Source: Hortaea werneckii (lineage: Eukaryota; Ascomycota; Dothideomycetes; Mycosphaerellales; Teratosphaeriaceae). Taken from it: a stretch of DNA of 64,000 nucleotides. Position numbers and translations under genes: made by a program. The stretch lies in assembly GCA_037044905.1 (NCBI GenBank), contig JBAOKB010000037.1, positions 930,001 through 994,000 of the forward strand, written 5' to 3'. The notes beneath the pieces are model-generated. The model was not told the origin of the DNA, did not search any database, and saw nothing but the letters and a program-made list of their open reading frames with translations. Shown in pieces: positions 44,602-54,877 of the stretch. How positions within the stretch are numbered: the first letter of the stretch is position 1; each line of letters opens with the position of its first letter.

Positions 44602-45495
44602 GGGGTTTGAGGGATGGTGTTGTTGGGGCTGGTGGTGCTGCTCGATTGCTGCGCCTGCGGCGTAGAGAGAGAGAATGGGGAGATGATTTTGCCGTCGTGT
44701 TTCTACTAGGAAGTTTTATGGAAGGGCGAGGAAGAAAATAGCATAGCGTTGGCGTTTTTGGGCCTCAACTCTTGAATCTGAGGCCCAGAAGAATGTACTT
44801 AACCCGATTGCAAACACTTTTGCGACAGGGTTTTCGGCTTCTTTTCTTTCATGCCAAAGAGAATAAAAAAAAACCCCCACCGTCCACTCTGGAGCTTTCC
44901 TTTCCCTCTGATCGGCGTGTACAATGTTTCCCAACCTTTGCCCATTCTAATGCATACCATGCTCTTATACAGCGGAGACGTTCCGCTGATGAAAAGCCTG
45001 GCCGGCTGGCCGGTTCCCATGCATGCGGGGAGGGAGAGAGAGCTCGGCCTCGGCCAAACCCAGCGACTTTCTCTCGCCTCTCTCTACGAGGCAAGCTCAC
45101 CGGCACTCGGCACAGATGATTCACGGCCTACGCTTTTGGCCAGACACCTACCTGCCCGAATCGATTTGCGCGCGCCTTTCTTTGTAATGGTGATGAGGGC
45201 GGGCGTGAGATCTTTTATTTGCCGGTTACCCGTTCTGTGGGAACCATTGCCGGTAAGTTACTACTGGTGAGAGTCGTCACTCTACTCGGTCTTTTCTTAC
45301 CTTGCCTTTCTCTTGTCTCCCTTTATGAATCCTTGTCTTTAGTTTTTTGGGAAGGGACGTGGAGAAGGGTTGTTGTCATAGTCTTTGGAGGCGAATACTA
45401 CGATAGGTTTCTGAGTGTTGAACTGGGGCTATTGAGTCTTAACCAAGTGTGGTCTCTCTTCTCCCTCATGGCTTTGTCGGATCTCATGTCATATC
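44602..45495. other. Intergenic stretch, no supported gene
   Basis: About 890 bases between two plus-strand genes; the first 140 may still encode the RPC1 tail in another frame (see RPC1). The rest shows no coding signal. Confidence 0.45.
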
Positions 45496-47367
45496 ATGGC
45501 GCAAGATAACGATGCGGAGCCCGACCCGGAACTGGGCGAGTTAGGAACCAAAGGCGATCGAAACAGGAAGTCGAGCTCTACTACTGGGAATGGATCCGAG
45601 ACTGGAAGCCTTTCGCATGACCCGGATGTCATGGCCACGGCTGCGCCTTACTCAGACCGAGGCGATGTCCTTCAGAATTTCGAGCGCGAGAGACGCCATA
45701 GCCGACGACGCCATGATTCGCATTCTTCACAGGACAGCCAACAAACTATCCCAGACTACGACGGCCACGATCATCAGGTCGCCACGCCCCATCGCTCACG
45801 AAGCCGAGCAGCATCTTCCACCCGCTCTTCAGCCAGACCGCAAGCGATCAAAGTCCCACGGGCAGAACGCCGAGGCCTCTTCGCCCGCCTCTCCCTCATC
45901 GACGAAGTGGAAGAGCCCTACAACTACGACAACCGCATGAAATGGACCATCACCTTCATCGTCGCCATGGCCGGCGCCGCAGCACCCATGGGATCCTCCC
46001 TCGTCTTGCCCGCCCTAGGCGACATCTCGAACGAGTTCAACACGGGCGCGACCGTGGTGAATCTCAGCGTGGCGCTGTACATGCTTTCCATGTCCATCTT
46101 CCCGCTGTGGTGGAGCAGCTTCTCCGAGACCCTGGGCCGACGGACGATCTATCTCGCGTCCTTTGTGCTTTTCGCTGTCTTCAACGCCCTGTGCGCTGTT
46201 AGCGTGAATATCGCCATGTTCGTCGTCATGCGGTGTCTGTCCGGCGGCGCGGCGGCGTCGGTGCAGGCTGTAGGAGCTGGCACGATTGCGGATGTCTGGG
46301 AGGTCAAGAACCGGGGACGCGCGATGGGGATCTTTTATTTGGGTCCTCTGTGTGGACCTTTGCTGTCGCCTATCATTGGTGGAGCGTTGGCGGAAGGGTT
46401 AGGGTGGCGCTCGGCACAGTGGTTTCTGACCATCTTTGGAGGCTGCTTGTGCATTATCATCCTCTTCTGTTTGCCTGAGACTCTGCGGAAGAGGAAGCCA
46501 GTTGCGGTCCAGGCGGAGCACGAAGCGGCTGAAGCTGTCAATGCGGAAGGAGGGGACGAAAAAGCTACGCGGCCGGCATTGGCGAGGACGACGACGAGAC
46601 AATCCGTCCAGGTGAAGACGCGCAAGTACTGGGCCATGTTCCGACGTGCCTTCATCGATCCCTTGAAAATCGTCCTCTACCTGCAGTTTCCGGCCGTGGC
46701 GATCTCGGTCTACTACGCAACTGTGACCTTCATGGCTCTTTACATGCTAAACATCTCGGTCCAGGAGACCTTTTCCGCAGCCCCATACAACTACAACAGT
46801 ATCATCATGGGCCTCCTGTACCTCCCCAACTCGGCCGGCTACTTCCTCAGCTCGTTGTTTGGAGGGAAATGGGTAGACCGGATCATGATCCGCGAAGCCA
46901 AGAAAGCCGGTCGATACGACGACGACGGCAAGCTCAAATTCAGGCCGGAAGACCGCATGAAGGAGAATGCCTGGCTTGGCGCCCTCCTCTGGCCCGCCGC
47001 TATCATCACTTACGGCTGGACGGCCGATTTTGGTACGAACATTGCCGGTCCCATGGTGGCGAACTTCTTCTTCGGTGTCGGGTCCATGATTATCTTTGCT
47101 ATGGTGACTACAATGTTGACGGACTTCATGCCTAGGAAGGCTTCAAATGGCGTTGCGTTGAATAATTTTGTGCGGAATATCTTCTCCTGTGTCGGCGTTA
47201 TTGTTACGTCCCCTCTTATCGGAGCGCTTGGGAACGGCTGGTTGTTTACGATTGTGGGATTGATTGCATTAGTATCAGGGTGTTTGTCCATTTGGGCCAT
47301 GAAGCGTTTTGGTGATCATTGGCGCATGACGATGGACGAGCGGATGGAGAAGGCCATGGGCGAGTGA
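45496..47367 (+). CDS. MFS transporter of the QDR/DTR (DHA1) group
   Basis: Single exon, 623 residues, intact. A long hydrophilic N-terminus of about 145 residues (rich in Ser, Arg, His, Asp) precedes twelve predicted membrane helices. MFS landmarks are PALGDISNEFNTGATVVNLS, the loop motif SETLGRRTIYLAS, the motif-C segment GPLCGPLLSPIIGGALAEG and WRSAQWFLTIFGG. A central hydrophilic loop (residues about 340-385) separates the halves. The layout and motifs fit yeast Dtr1/Qdr1/Qdr3-type exporters, which move dityrosine precursors, polyamines or drugs across the plasma or prospore membrane. Export is the likely direction; the substrate cannot be told. The C-terminal helix ends before the charged tail RFGDHWRMTMDERMEKAMGE. 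Confidence 0.9.
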   Translation: MAQDNDAEPDPELGELGTKGDRNRKSSSTTGNGSETGSLSHDPDVMATAAPYSDRGDVLQNFERERRHSRRRHDSHSSQDSQQTIPDYDGHDHQVATPHRSRSRAASSTRSSARPQAIKVPRAERRGLFARLSLIDEVEEPYNYDNRMKWTITFIVAMAGAAAPMGSSLVLPALGDISNEFNTGATVVNLSVALYMLSMSIFPLWWSSFSETLGRRTIYLASFVLFAVFNALCAVSVNIAMFVVMRCLSGGAAASVQAVGAGTIADVWEVKNRGRAMGIFYLGPLCGPLLSPIIGGALAEGLGWRSAQWFLTIFGGCLCIIILFCLPETLRKRKPVAVQAEHEAAEAVNAEGGDEKATRPALARTTTRQSVQVKTRKYWAMFRRAFIDPLKIVLYLQFPAVAISVYYATVTFMALYMLNISVQETFSAAPYNYNSIIMGLLYLPNSAGYFLSSLFGGKWVDRIMIREAKKAGRYDDDGKLKFRPEDRMKENAWLGALLWPAAIITYGWTADFGTNIAGPMVANFFFGVGSMIIFAMVTTMLTDFMPRKASNGVALNNFVRNIFSCVGVIVTSPLIGALGNGWLFTIVGLIALVSGCLSIWAMKRFGDHWRMTMDERMEKAMGE

Positions 47368-47376
47368 TTACATAGC

Positions 47377-48414
47377 TTATCCAAATCCTAATGCTATCCA
47401 TGTGCCCTCGGCACTTTGTAATGACCCTTGTGCGTCCTCTCCCCAGGTGTCAAGACGCCATGTAAAACCTGTGCTGCTTACACCACCTGCATGGACGTTC
47501 AGTCTCAAGTCCCGCCCTCCTGCTATGTCGAACTGACTGATGCCCACCAGCACCGTCGGCGTTGAGGAGAATTGACCTTGTGGAAACTCAACCCTCCCAG
47601 TATTCTCCGCTTCACCCTTCCTCCCGGTCTTCGATATCCTGCGTGTTAAACGTCCCAGATGCGACCTTCTTCTTACCTTTCTTGTAGACAATCCACGTCA
47701 CGTCGAGCCTCTCGAGCTTCTTGCTACCGCTCGCATGCGCCATGAAGCCCTTTGGGTTCAGGTGCGTCTCCCAGCAATCGCACTCATGGGGCTCTTCTTC
47801 TTCGTCTTCAGTGCTGAATCTGAATCCACTTATCCAATGCGCGACTTCCACTTCAGTCGTCAATTCATGCGGGAAATACACCTTTGTCTGCTTTTCGCCC
47901 TGCGTCAGATCGAAAGTCGTGGTGAAGATCATGCAGTCTTGCGCCCCTTGCTTGGCTTCCATCCAGACCATTTCCGCTTCGTAGATTAGATGTGTGCTCT
48001 CGCTGGAACTGCCGGCTTGGATCACCGGCCTGAAAACCGTTGTATCGTTCTCGTCTGTGGCTATAGCGGTCTCGATGTCTATGCATTTTCGGCCTTGGTA
48101 GTCTTTGCTATCGGAGCTGAGGTCGAAGCCTTTGAGACCTCGCGCGAACTGTCATATCCCATCAATGTCATGCTCTTCAACCCTTACTGCCGGCGCCTTA
48201 CTTGTGGTAGACTCTGATACTGGCCGCTTGGTATCTTAACAATCCGCGATGCACCTCTATCTGCCTCTTCTGGCCGCTCGCGGGCCTCGCTCACGGCAAA
48301 GCGCCCATGGTCCTGGCTAAGTTCGCTGACATGATGAAAGCCCGAGTCACCGTCTTCCAGATACGCCTTTTGCTTCTGCTTCCCTTTGCCCCAGCCAAAC
48401 AACCAGGATGCCAT
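47377..48414 (-). CDS. H-type lectin domain protein (one frameshift)
   Basis: Exons 48414-48202 and 48148-47377 encode about 327 residues. The last 75 residues (GRVEFPQGQFSSTPTVLVGI, FDIAGG, VHAGGVSSTGFTWRLDTWGE) match the H-type lectin fold found in snail agglutinins, Dictyostelium discoidins and many fungal proteins. The preceding segment (VYFPHELTTEVEVAHWISGF, CDCWETHLNPKGFMAHA, LERLDVTWIVYKKGKKK) looks like a second, diverged copy of the same six-stranded domain. An extra G at 47620-47621 breaks the raw frame between them. There is no signal peptide, so it is probably cytosolic or unconventionally secreted. H-type lectins bind GalNAc-type glycans and often oligomerise. It is divergent from a carboxylesterase gene. 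Confidence 0.82.
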
Positions 48415-48759
48415 TAGTTGTCCAGTGACAGCTTGTAAGGAAAGACGAGATGAGAAAGACTTAGTTGGCCTACCTCTTCCAAAAGTCGGCAAAGCCTACC
48501 AGCGCAAGACCGACGCTGCGCGGATGTCTAGTTCGCGAGGCTGGCACGGTCTGTCCAGATGGAAAGCTTAAATCGAAGCAGAGGTACCTCTATCGATGGC
48601 GGGAAGATCTCACGGCCAAAGCCTCGGGCAAGGTTAAGCACGGGCCAGAAGCAGTTGGCCGAGTTGCAGTGAAGTTCAATCCCATTTGATTTCTTCCCGC
48701 AATGACTGTGCATCTGTTCATCCTGGGTTCCTTGTGATCTTTTCTTCAAAAAGTCCAAA
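48415..48759. promoter_or_regulatory. Shared divergent promoter (H-type lectin / carboxylesterase)
   Basis: 345 bases between the two start codons. No specific motif is recognised. Confidence 0.45.
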
Positions 48760-50417
48760 ATGATCCAAGATCAATATGAGGAGCGCCATTGCCGCTTCGA
48801 GGCCGGACCTCTAGGGCACCTGGAGGGATTGACCTTAAGTCTCAAGTCCAAGCCGGATGAAACTATATCACGATATTTCGGCGGCCTTCCTTATGGCTTG
48901 CCACCTATCGGTCCGCATCGGTTTCGACGACCTCGACCTCTGCCAGATAATTTCCGTTATGGTACCAAATCCAACCCTGGGAACTTCACTGGCTCTGCGG
49001 CTTTCTGTCCACAACCTGGCTTCCGGCGTCCGCCTGATGAATCCATGTGGGACGAAGATTGCTTACAACTGAATATTCACATACCAGCCGGAGAAGCACC
49101 TAGCAAGGATGGCTGGCCCGTCTTCTTCTACATCCATGGCGGATTCCTTCAGTGGGGCGATCCGAACACGCCACCCACTGCTATCGCACCACTGATCACT
49201 GAGACCGCGTTCAAAGCTATTATCGTGATGCCGGCCTATCGTCTCAATGCCTTCGGTTTTCTTGCAAGCCGAGAGTCGCAGGCCGATGCTGCCTGCAATG
49301 GTGAGACCAGCGGCAACATGGGTTTCTGGGACCAGAGACAGGCTCTTGAATGGACAGCACGTAAAATCGGCCATTTCGGCGGAGACTCTACCAATATCAC
49401 TGTTGCTGGTTACTCTGCTGGCTCACATAGTACCTTTCAGCAGCTCGCCCACGAGCTGTACTTTGTCCCGGACAACGAAGCTGTCATCAAGCGCGCAATC
49501 ATGTGGTCTAACAGCCCTGGTGTCCAACCGAAGACCCTTGATGAACATCAAAAGCAGTTCGACGAGCTTCTAACTGCGCTAAACATTCCAATGAATCTGA
49601 GCGGCGATGAAAAAGTTCGACGCCTCCGCTGTCTCGGCACATGATCTGGTCAAAGTTCAAGATGGATTGAAACTCTCTGAATTTAGAGCACTTACAGACG
49701 CTGCCTTCATCCCGAAAGACATCATCGCGAACATTAACATCGGCGATTTCGGCCACCGTATGAAGAAGCGTGGCATCAAGCTTATGAATGGAGAATGCAG
49801 AGATGAACATTATCTTTACGAGTCCTGGCGTACACCGTCGGCAAGCTACGAAGCGGTCTATACAAGACTATGTGCAGACTACCCTGGGCAAGCTGTCCGT
49901 CAATTGATGGGACACGTGTGCGGGAAAGAGCGCACACTTCCTAAAGGAGTGGATGGCTGGCAAGATTTGTTCGGTCGTCTTTACGCGAACATGCAAGTGC
50001 ACTGTCTCGAGCGAGGTTTCTGTGATGCTCTCGTCAAAGGCGGGCTCGTACCCGGCCAAGACTTGTTGCGGTATCGCTTTAACTGGCGAGCAGACTGTGT
50101 GACATTGCCAAAGGAATGGAAAGTCACGCACGCAACGGACATGGCTATATGGTTCTGGGGCGAGGGGCAGGGTGAAGGGGCTGAAACCTCACGAAAAACA
50201 AGTGCTAGAGCCTTGGAATAGAGCCTTTGCTGACTTTGTCTGCGGCCGGACTGTAGACTGGGGCACTAATAACGTCAAAGAGATGAGACGTTTGAAAGAT
50301 GACGGTAATACTGATATCTGGACGGACGACCGCTGGGAAGAGGGCCTTGAGATCTGGAATCTGGTCAACGGAAATGAGCCTGCAGGCTTCCTCTCTTGGT
50401 TCCGGTCAAAGCTGTGA
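48760..50417 (+). CDS. Type-B carboxylesterase/lipase family protein (two frameshifts)
   Basis: About 551 residues after two corrections. Family blocks are clear: FGGLPYGLPPIGPHRFRRP near the N-terminus, EDCLQLNIHIP, the oxyanion-hole PVFFYIHGGFLQWG, MPAYRLNAFGFLAS, NMGFWDQRQALEW and the nucleophile elbow VAGYSAGSHS, where Ser sits in G-Y-S-A-G instead of the common G-E-S-A-G. The acidic and His members of the triad should lie in the C-terminal half but cannot be pinned by eye. Raw-frame breaks are near 49630 (extra base) and in the GGGG at 50177-50180 (extra G). No signal peptide is evident, so an intracellular hydrolase acting on esters or xenobiotics is likely. The substrate is unknown. 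Confidence 0.85.
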
Positions 50418-50813
50418 TCCATCGGGGACCTGCATATGCTTTTGTGTGAAGAGGTACGGTACGGAAAGTTGCATAGCACCCACAAAGAACTCATACGACG
50501 CATTCACACGTTCGTAGTATCCGTCTTGATTTCTACATGGTCTGTCGATGCTGGCTGAGATGCGCACAACGGTCATGCAAAGACTCATAAAAGAGGTGTT
50601 TGCCGGGACATTTGCAAGCGACATGCAAGTCTAAGACAAACCAGTCTTGAAAAGAAACCTATCTAGCTAACGCTTGCTGTTTGTCTCAGCGATTGAAATT
50701 AATAGGGGCCGGGCGGACCATTCCTTGCCATTCCCTCATCCACTCGCCATCTTCTTACCGGGTTGTACATCCCCAGTATATCCCATAGCGCTCATACCAC
50801 AGGTCTGTTCAAC
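50418..50813. other. Intergenic stretch, no supported gene
   Basis: About 400 bases between two plus-strand genes; nothing recognised. Confidence 0.5.
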
Positions 50814-52522
50814 ATGGCCAATTTCAGTCCTTATCAATCCAACCCGTCCTTCGTTGATCGTTCCGCCTTGCAACTTCCAGCACAAGCCGCCCAACCACGT
50901 CCGCTTTACTTCATTTCCCGCAACAATGGGTGCTTGTCCCTCTCGTGCCAGCAGACGAGCTGCCTTACACCATCCGCCTTCAAGGCCTTCCTCGCGTTCT
51001 TCGATTCGACCAAACCGTAGGAATGCAGCATGTCGGCACAGCTCCTTACACAGGGATGACTTTCAAAATCGACGATGAGGGAGCGCACCGCTCCACCAGT
51101 CAGCCACCGGGTGGACTCCATGCTCGTAGCCAGAGCGCACTGGTCAACCCTGTCAAGAAGTATCTTGCACCAGATGCGCTCGCTCGTCAGGCTCTCGCCC
51201 AGACAGCCAACAGTCAGCCGGCTCCGGCCACTACAATGGAAGCATCCAGAACATCTGCCCATGAGGCGTCGAGCAACTGGCGCAGCACTGCATCGACCAC
51301 CGCCAACCCGACCACGTCTCATTCGACACAGTCAATCATCGACGCCATTGTCAGCACAACGTCTGGCGCGGCAGAAGCCGCACGCGTCGGATATGTCCCT
51401 CGTCCAACTGTTGCGCCTCCCTCAGGCGCTCAACCAGACCAAGACAAGAAGGAGTACTGCACCTACTGGATTCGAACCGGCGAGTGCGACTACATGCAGC
51501 AAGGCTGTCTGTACAAGCATGAGATGCCAGACAAAGCTACGCTGGAGAAGATTGGTCTGGGAAGGAATCTTCCGCGTTGGTGGATCGAGAAGCAGAGTGG
51601 CATCAGGCTTGGTGGTCGTGAGCCTCAGATCGTTGGGCCCCTGGTGAAGAGCTCGGAGTGGTTGAAGAGAAAGCCTGTCGATAGAGACCCATCTGATGCC
51701 AGCGGAGAGTCTTCTGAGTCTGATAACGAGGCACATGATAGTAGTGGTAGAAGCATGGCGAGTAGCCAGAGCTCTGAGGTCGCAGCGAAGAACGCTGTCA
51801 CGGTCGTGAGCACGGGAGAGGCCAAGATTGCTGCTTCCAAGGACAACGCATCTCGCGAAGTTGAAGACGTCCACCACGGCAAAGCACCATTCGACATTCG
51901 CAAAGCGTCCACCACCAGCGATCTCATCGACTTTGATCCTCTGCTTCCAACATCATCCTCGTCGACACCGTCCATCACAGCTGAGAAGTCAGTCGATTCC
52001 TCCTCGGGCATTGCGCACGTCTCTCAAACCCCTCCAACCCCGACCCAGATGATTGAAGATGACAAGACCGCCAAACTTGCCTCACAAAAGCCAGCTCCGA
52101 CCGCTACCGCCACCAAAGTCTTCGTCCCCAAAGGCGAATCAGCCGACCATCACGTTGCCGAAGCCCGCAAGCGGGCAGCACGCCAGTACGAACGCCGTGG
52201 TGCTCCTGTGTCAACCATGGGATCTGTGCAGCCACTTGAGAAGCAAATCCAAAACATGCAAAAAGCGAAGCTTGACAAGCCAGGTCGCAAGCGTGCAGAG
52301 AATGTGAAGCTTTCAAAGCCCGTTGCTAAGGCAGCGGCAAGCGGTTCAAGCGGTGAGACTAAGGAAGGGAAAGAAGACGAGGAGACGAAGATGGGGGTTG
52401 CAGAGGGGTCGAAGCGCAATGCGAAAACTGGCAACAGGATCAGGCGTCCCGCTAGGGTGACTCCGGTCAAGCCCGCCACTTCACCGGCTCCAGTGACGAT
52501 TCTGAAGAAGGGTGAGAAGTAA
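50814..52522 (+). CDS. CCCH zinc-finger protein, likely RNA-binding (one frameshift)
   Basis: About 569 residues. The start MANFSPYQSNPSFVDRSALQ (ATG 50814) connects to LVPLVPADELPYTIRLQGLP after restoring one G in the run at 50928-50930. A single C-x8-C-x6-C-x3-H finger is visible around residues 210-235 (YCTYWIRTGECDYMQQGCLY, then KHEMP), followed by LPRWWIEKQSGIRLGG. The rest is disordered, rich in Ser, Ala, Pro, Lys and Glu. There is a basic region near residues 480-510 (ARKRAARQYERRGAP) and a Lys-rich tail that could carry nuclear localisation. Proteins of this shape in filamentous fungi are described only as C3H1-type zinc-finger proteins; an mRNA-related role is inferred from the finger. 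Confidence 0.8.
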
Positions 52523-53015
52523 ACTGAAGGAGAAGCACGGGTGGCCAGCAAGGCTCAATAACTTGGACAGCGCTTCCTTTTTCTTTCCTTTCCTTTCCTT
52601 TTCTTTTTTTTTTTTTTTTTTTTAGCTCGCCCTCGCACAAGACCACCAGATCCTGCATTTTCTGCGCCTTGTTGGCTAGCAGCAAGGTCGTCCACGACAT
52701 TAGAATAGAATTATAATCTTCATTTATTACAAGTACTTCCTAAGGAATTTGGCTGACACCAAATTTGTAATTCTCCATAGATTTGCTTCATAAATTACGA
52801 AAAATTATGGGGGAAAAATTGGATGAAACTCTCATCCACCGCCTGCTGGGAGAGCTCAACTACGTCCAACGTCTGAGGACAGCTTCTTGCTCGGCGAGAG
52901 TTCGCGCCTGACGAACAGAAACTGAGCGATTCAGTAGGTGCCGCCATGGCCGCTTCTAGAGTGATTGGAGACGCCGTCAAGAGGGCTTGCAATGTGGCTG
53001 ACCACCCGCGCCGCG
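52523..53015. other. Intergenic stretch with poly(T) run
   Basis: About 490 bases between convergent genes. A TTTCC-rich stretch leads into 20 T at 52604-52623. No gene is supported. Confidence 0.55.
52604..52623. repeat. Poly(T) run of 20 bases
   Basis: Homopolymer shortly after the stop codon of the CCCH gene. In eukaryotic protein genes this is not a terminator; it is recorded as simple sequence. Confidence 0.8.
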
Positions 53016-54068
53016 CTACTCTTTCTTGCTGTCGAGTGAACCGTCTTCTGAGCTCTCTCCCGCCTGCTCTAGACGCTCTTTGACACCGGCAAATGCATCC
53101 AGTGCCTTTTCTCCAAATTGCTCCCCTTTCTCCTTCATTCTTTCCAATTCGTTCCTGAGCTTCTCCTTCTCCAGCTTCAGCTCCTTAAGCTCCTTCGACT
53201 CCCCTTCTAGAACCTCGGTCTTCTCTCTCAGCTTGGCGATTTCTTTGTCTCTCTTGTTCTTCTGATTCTTGTTTTTCAGCAGCTTGTTCTCTAATTTGCG
53301 AGCCTCGGCCTGTTGTTCGCCGGACCCATTTTGCGTTTCGGGATAGTTGGCTTCCATGTCCAGTCTCGCCTCTTCGTACAGCTTCTCCAGGCGATCACGT
53401 TCTTTGATTGGGTTCGGTCTCGTCCCTTCGTCCCATTCGATGTAATCTATCTCAGCAAAAGTACGCTCTGCGTTTTCGATGGCATGCACGACCTCTCGGA
53501 ATTTGTCTCGGGATCTCCGGAACCGAGTGGGCATTCCCTGACCATTAAGCCATGCCAGGATTCCTGCAAGAACGGTGTTGACAGCTCCCAGCGCAGTCAA
53601 GGCGGTATTCGAGGTTCTTCCTTCGTCTGCAGCTAGAGCGGTCACTGTTGCTGCAATGACGACTTGCAGTAGGAAGAGGAATATGATTATGTAGCGCGCA
53701 ATGCCGTAGAGGACTCGATTCTTCATATCGTGGCTGAGCGTTCGATCGTAGAGCCCGCGGTTGCGAAACCTTGCCCTCGCAGCCTGGCCAGGTAAAAATA
53801 TGTCCTTGAACACACTGGCCGGAGGCTTTTGTCGGCCAGGAAGCGCACCGCCACCATATCGCACGAAATGGATCCCGACGAGGGTCTGGAAGACTTCGAG
53901 TTCAGACACGCCGTACTGTTGTGCGAATTCCGACACGGGTGCCCCATCGTAGACAGGTGTACGTTGATGAGGTCTAGAGGCTTGATGTCCTGACTGTGCA
54001 TCCACAGCCCCCGCTTGTCCCTTCTCCGCATCACCATCAGAGGATGGTTTTGATGTTCTGGATCCCAT
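53016..54068 (-). CDS. Fungal SLATT-domain two-TM protein with coiled-coil tail
   Basis: 350 residues from ATG 54068, chosen because it gives MGSRTSKPSS, a plausible N-myristoylation start; the frame is open further upstream to 54194. The SLATT core covers about residues 100-215: two adjacent hydrophobic helices (about 126-146, IIIFLFLLQVVIAATVTALA, and 156-174, ALGAVNTVLAGILAWL) preceded by SHDMKNRVLYGIARY and followed by RFRRSRDKFREVVHAIENAE. This matches the fungal branch of the SLATT superfamily, related to bacterial two-TM effector domains of nucleotide-triggered defence systems. A charged coiled coil (about 245-340, Lys/Glu heptads) ends the protein. Function in fungi is unproven. No sensor gene lies next to it. 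Confidence 0.85.
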   Translation of the reverse strand: MGSRTSKPSSDGDAEKGQAGAVDAQSGHQASRPHQRTPVYDGAPVSEFAQQYGVSELEVFQTLVGIHFVRYGGGALPGRQKPPASVFKDIFLPGQAARARFRNRGLYDRTLSHDMKNRVLYGIARYIIIFLFLLQVVIAATVTALAADEGRTSNTALTALGAVNTVLAGILAWLNGQGMPTRFRRSRDKFREVVHAIENAERTFAEIDYIEWDEGTRPNPIKERDRLEKLYEEARLDMEANYPETQNGSGEQQAEARKLENKLLKNKNQKNKRDKEIAKLREKTEVLEGESKELKELKLEKEKLRNELERMKEKGEQFGEKALDAFAGVKERLEQAGESSEDGSLDSKKE

Positions 54069-54877
54069 GGATGCTCTTGGGTCAAGAAACAAAGTACAAG
54101 AGATGAAAAGCAAAGGCGCTGAAAGAGTCCTGGAGACGAAAAGGAAGAGTACAGGAGACTGACAGGAATGACAGGAAGAAAAGATGTGCAGCAACTTAAC
54201 GTGATATCTTCAACGCCAGACATCCATAGTGATGATCGTTACTCAAAGATACGGATCGGCGGCCATGGCTTTGCTGGCAACTCTCGAAAGAGTAAATAGC
54301 CTTGAAAGTTCAGCGCATGAGCGACAAAACGGGTAGCATGCGATTGGTGAGCTGGCCTTTTCTACCAATGGTCATTCTCAACACCCATATAGCTCGGCAA
54401 ACGGTGTTGCTGATCGGAGGGGCGAACGTGCGCCGGTTGATATAATTCTGCGAAAGCGTTATGAGCTCGACTGCTCGTAAACTCTGCGACTGCCAAATAC
54501 GGCAATCGCACAGACTTGTCAAGTGGACGCAGGACAGATCACGCTTCGGGTAAGGTGTTCATGGTGACGTTCAAGCCTGTCGGTCAGTAACCGAAGAGTA
54601 GTATGAGCGATGTGCGAATGAGATGAGGATGCCGCGTAGATGTTCACCGCGAGCTCCAAGAACAGGAAAGGGTAGGTGGATCTTGTAGGTGAGAACTTGA
54701 ATGAGTTTGCGGAGTCAGCCGCTCAAATAGGCTTAGCGGCTCGCGTGCATCTCAGAAGACGGCCTAACAAAAATTCGACATCCATATGCCGCTGGAGTTG
54801 CATACGGCCGAGGACAACAGCAGTGAATAATAAATACATAGCGTATCGTGAGCAGAGTGACCTCGGAGACTGTTACT
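54069..54877. promoter_or_regulatory. Divergent promoter region (SLATT / WKF genes)
   Basis: About 810 bases between the two start codons; no gene or clear motif. Confidence 0.4.

Noticed and set aside
52604..52623. Poly(T) after the CCCH gene as a Pol III terminator
   Set aside because: No internal A/B boxes or tRNA-like gene precede it; treated as simple sequence.
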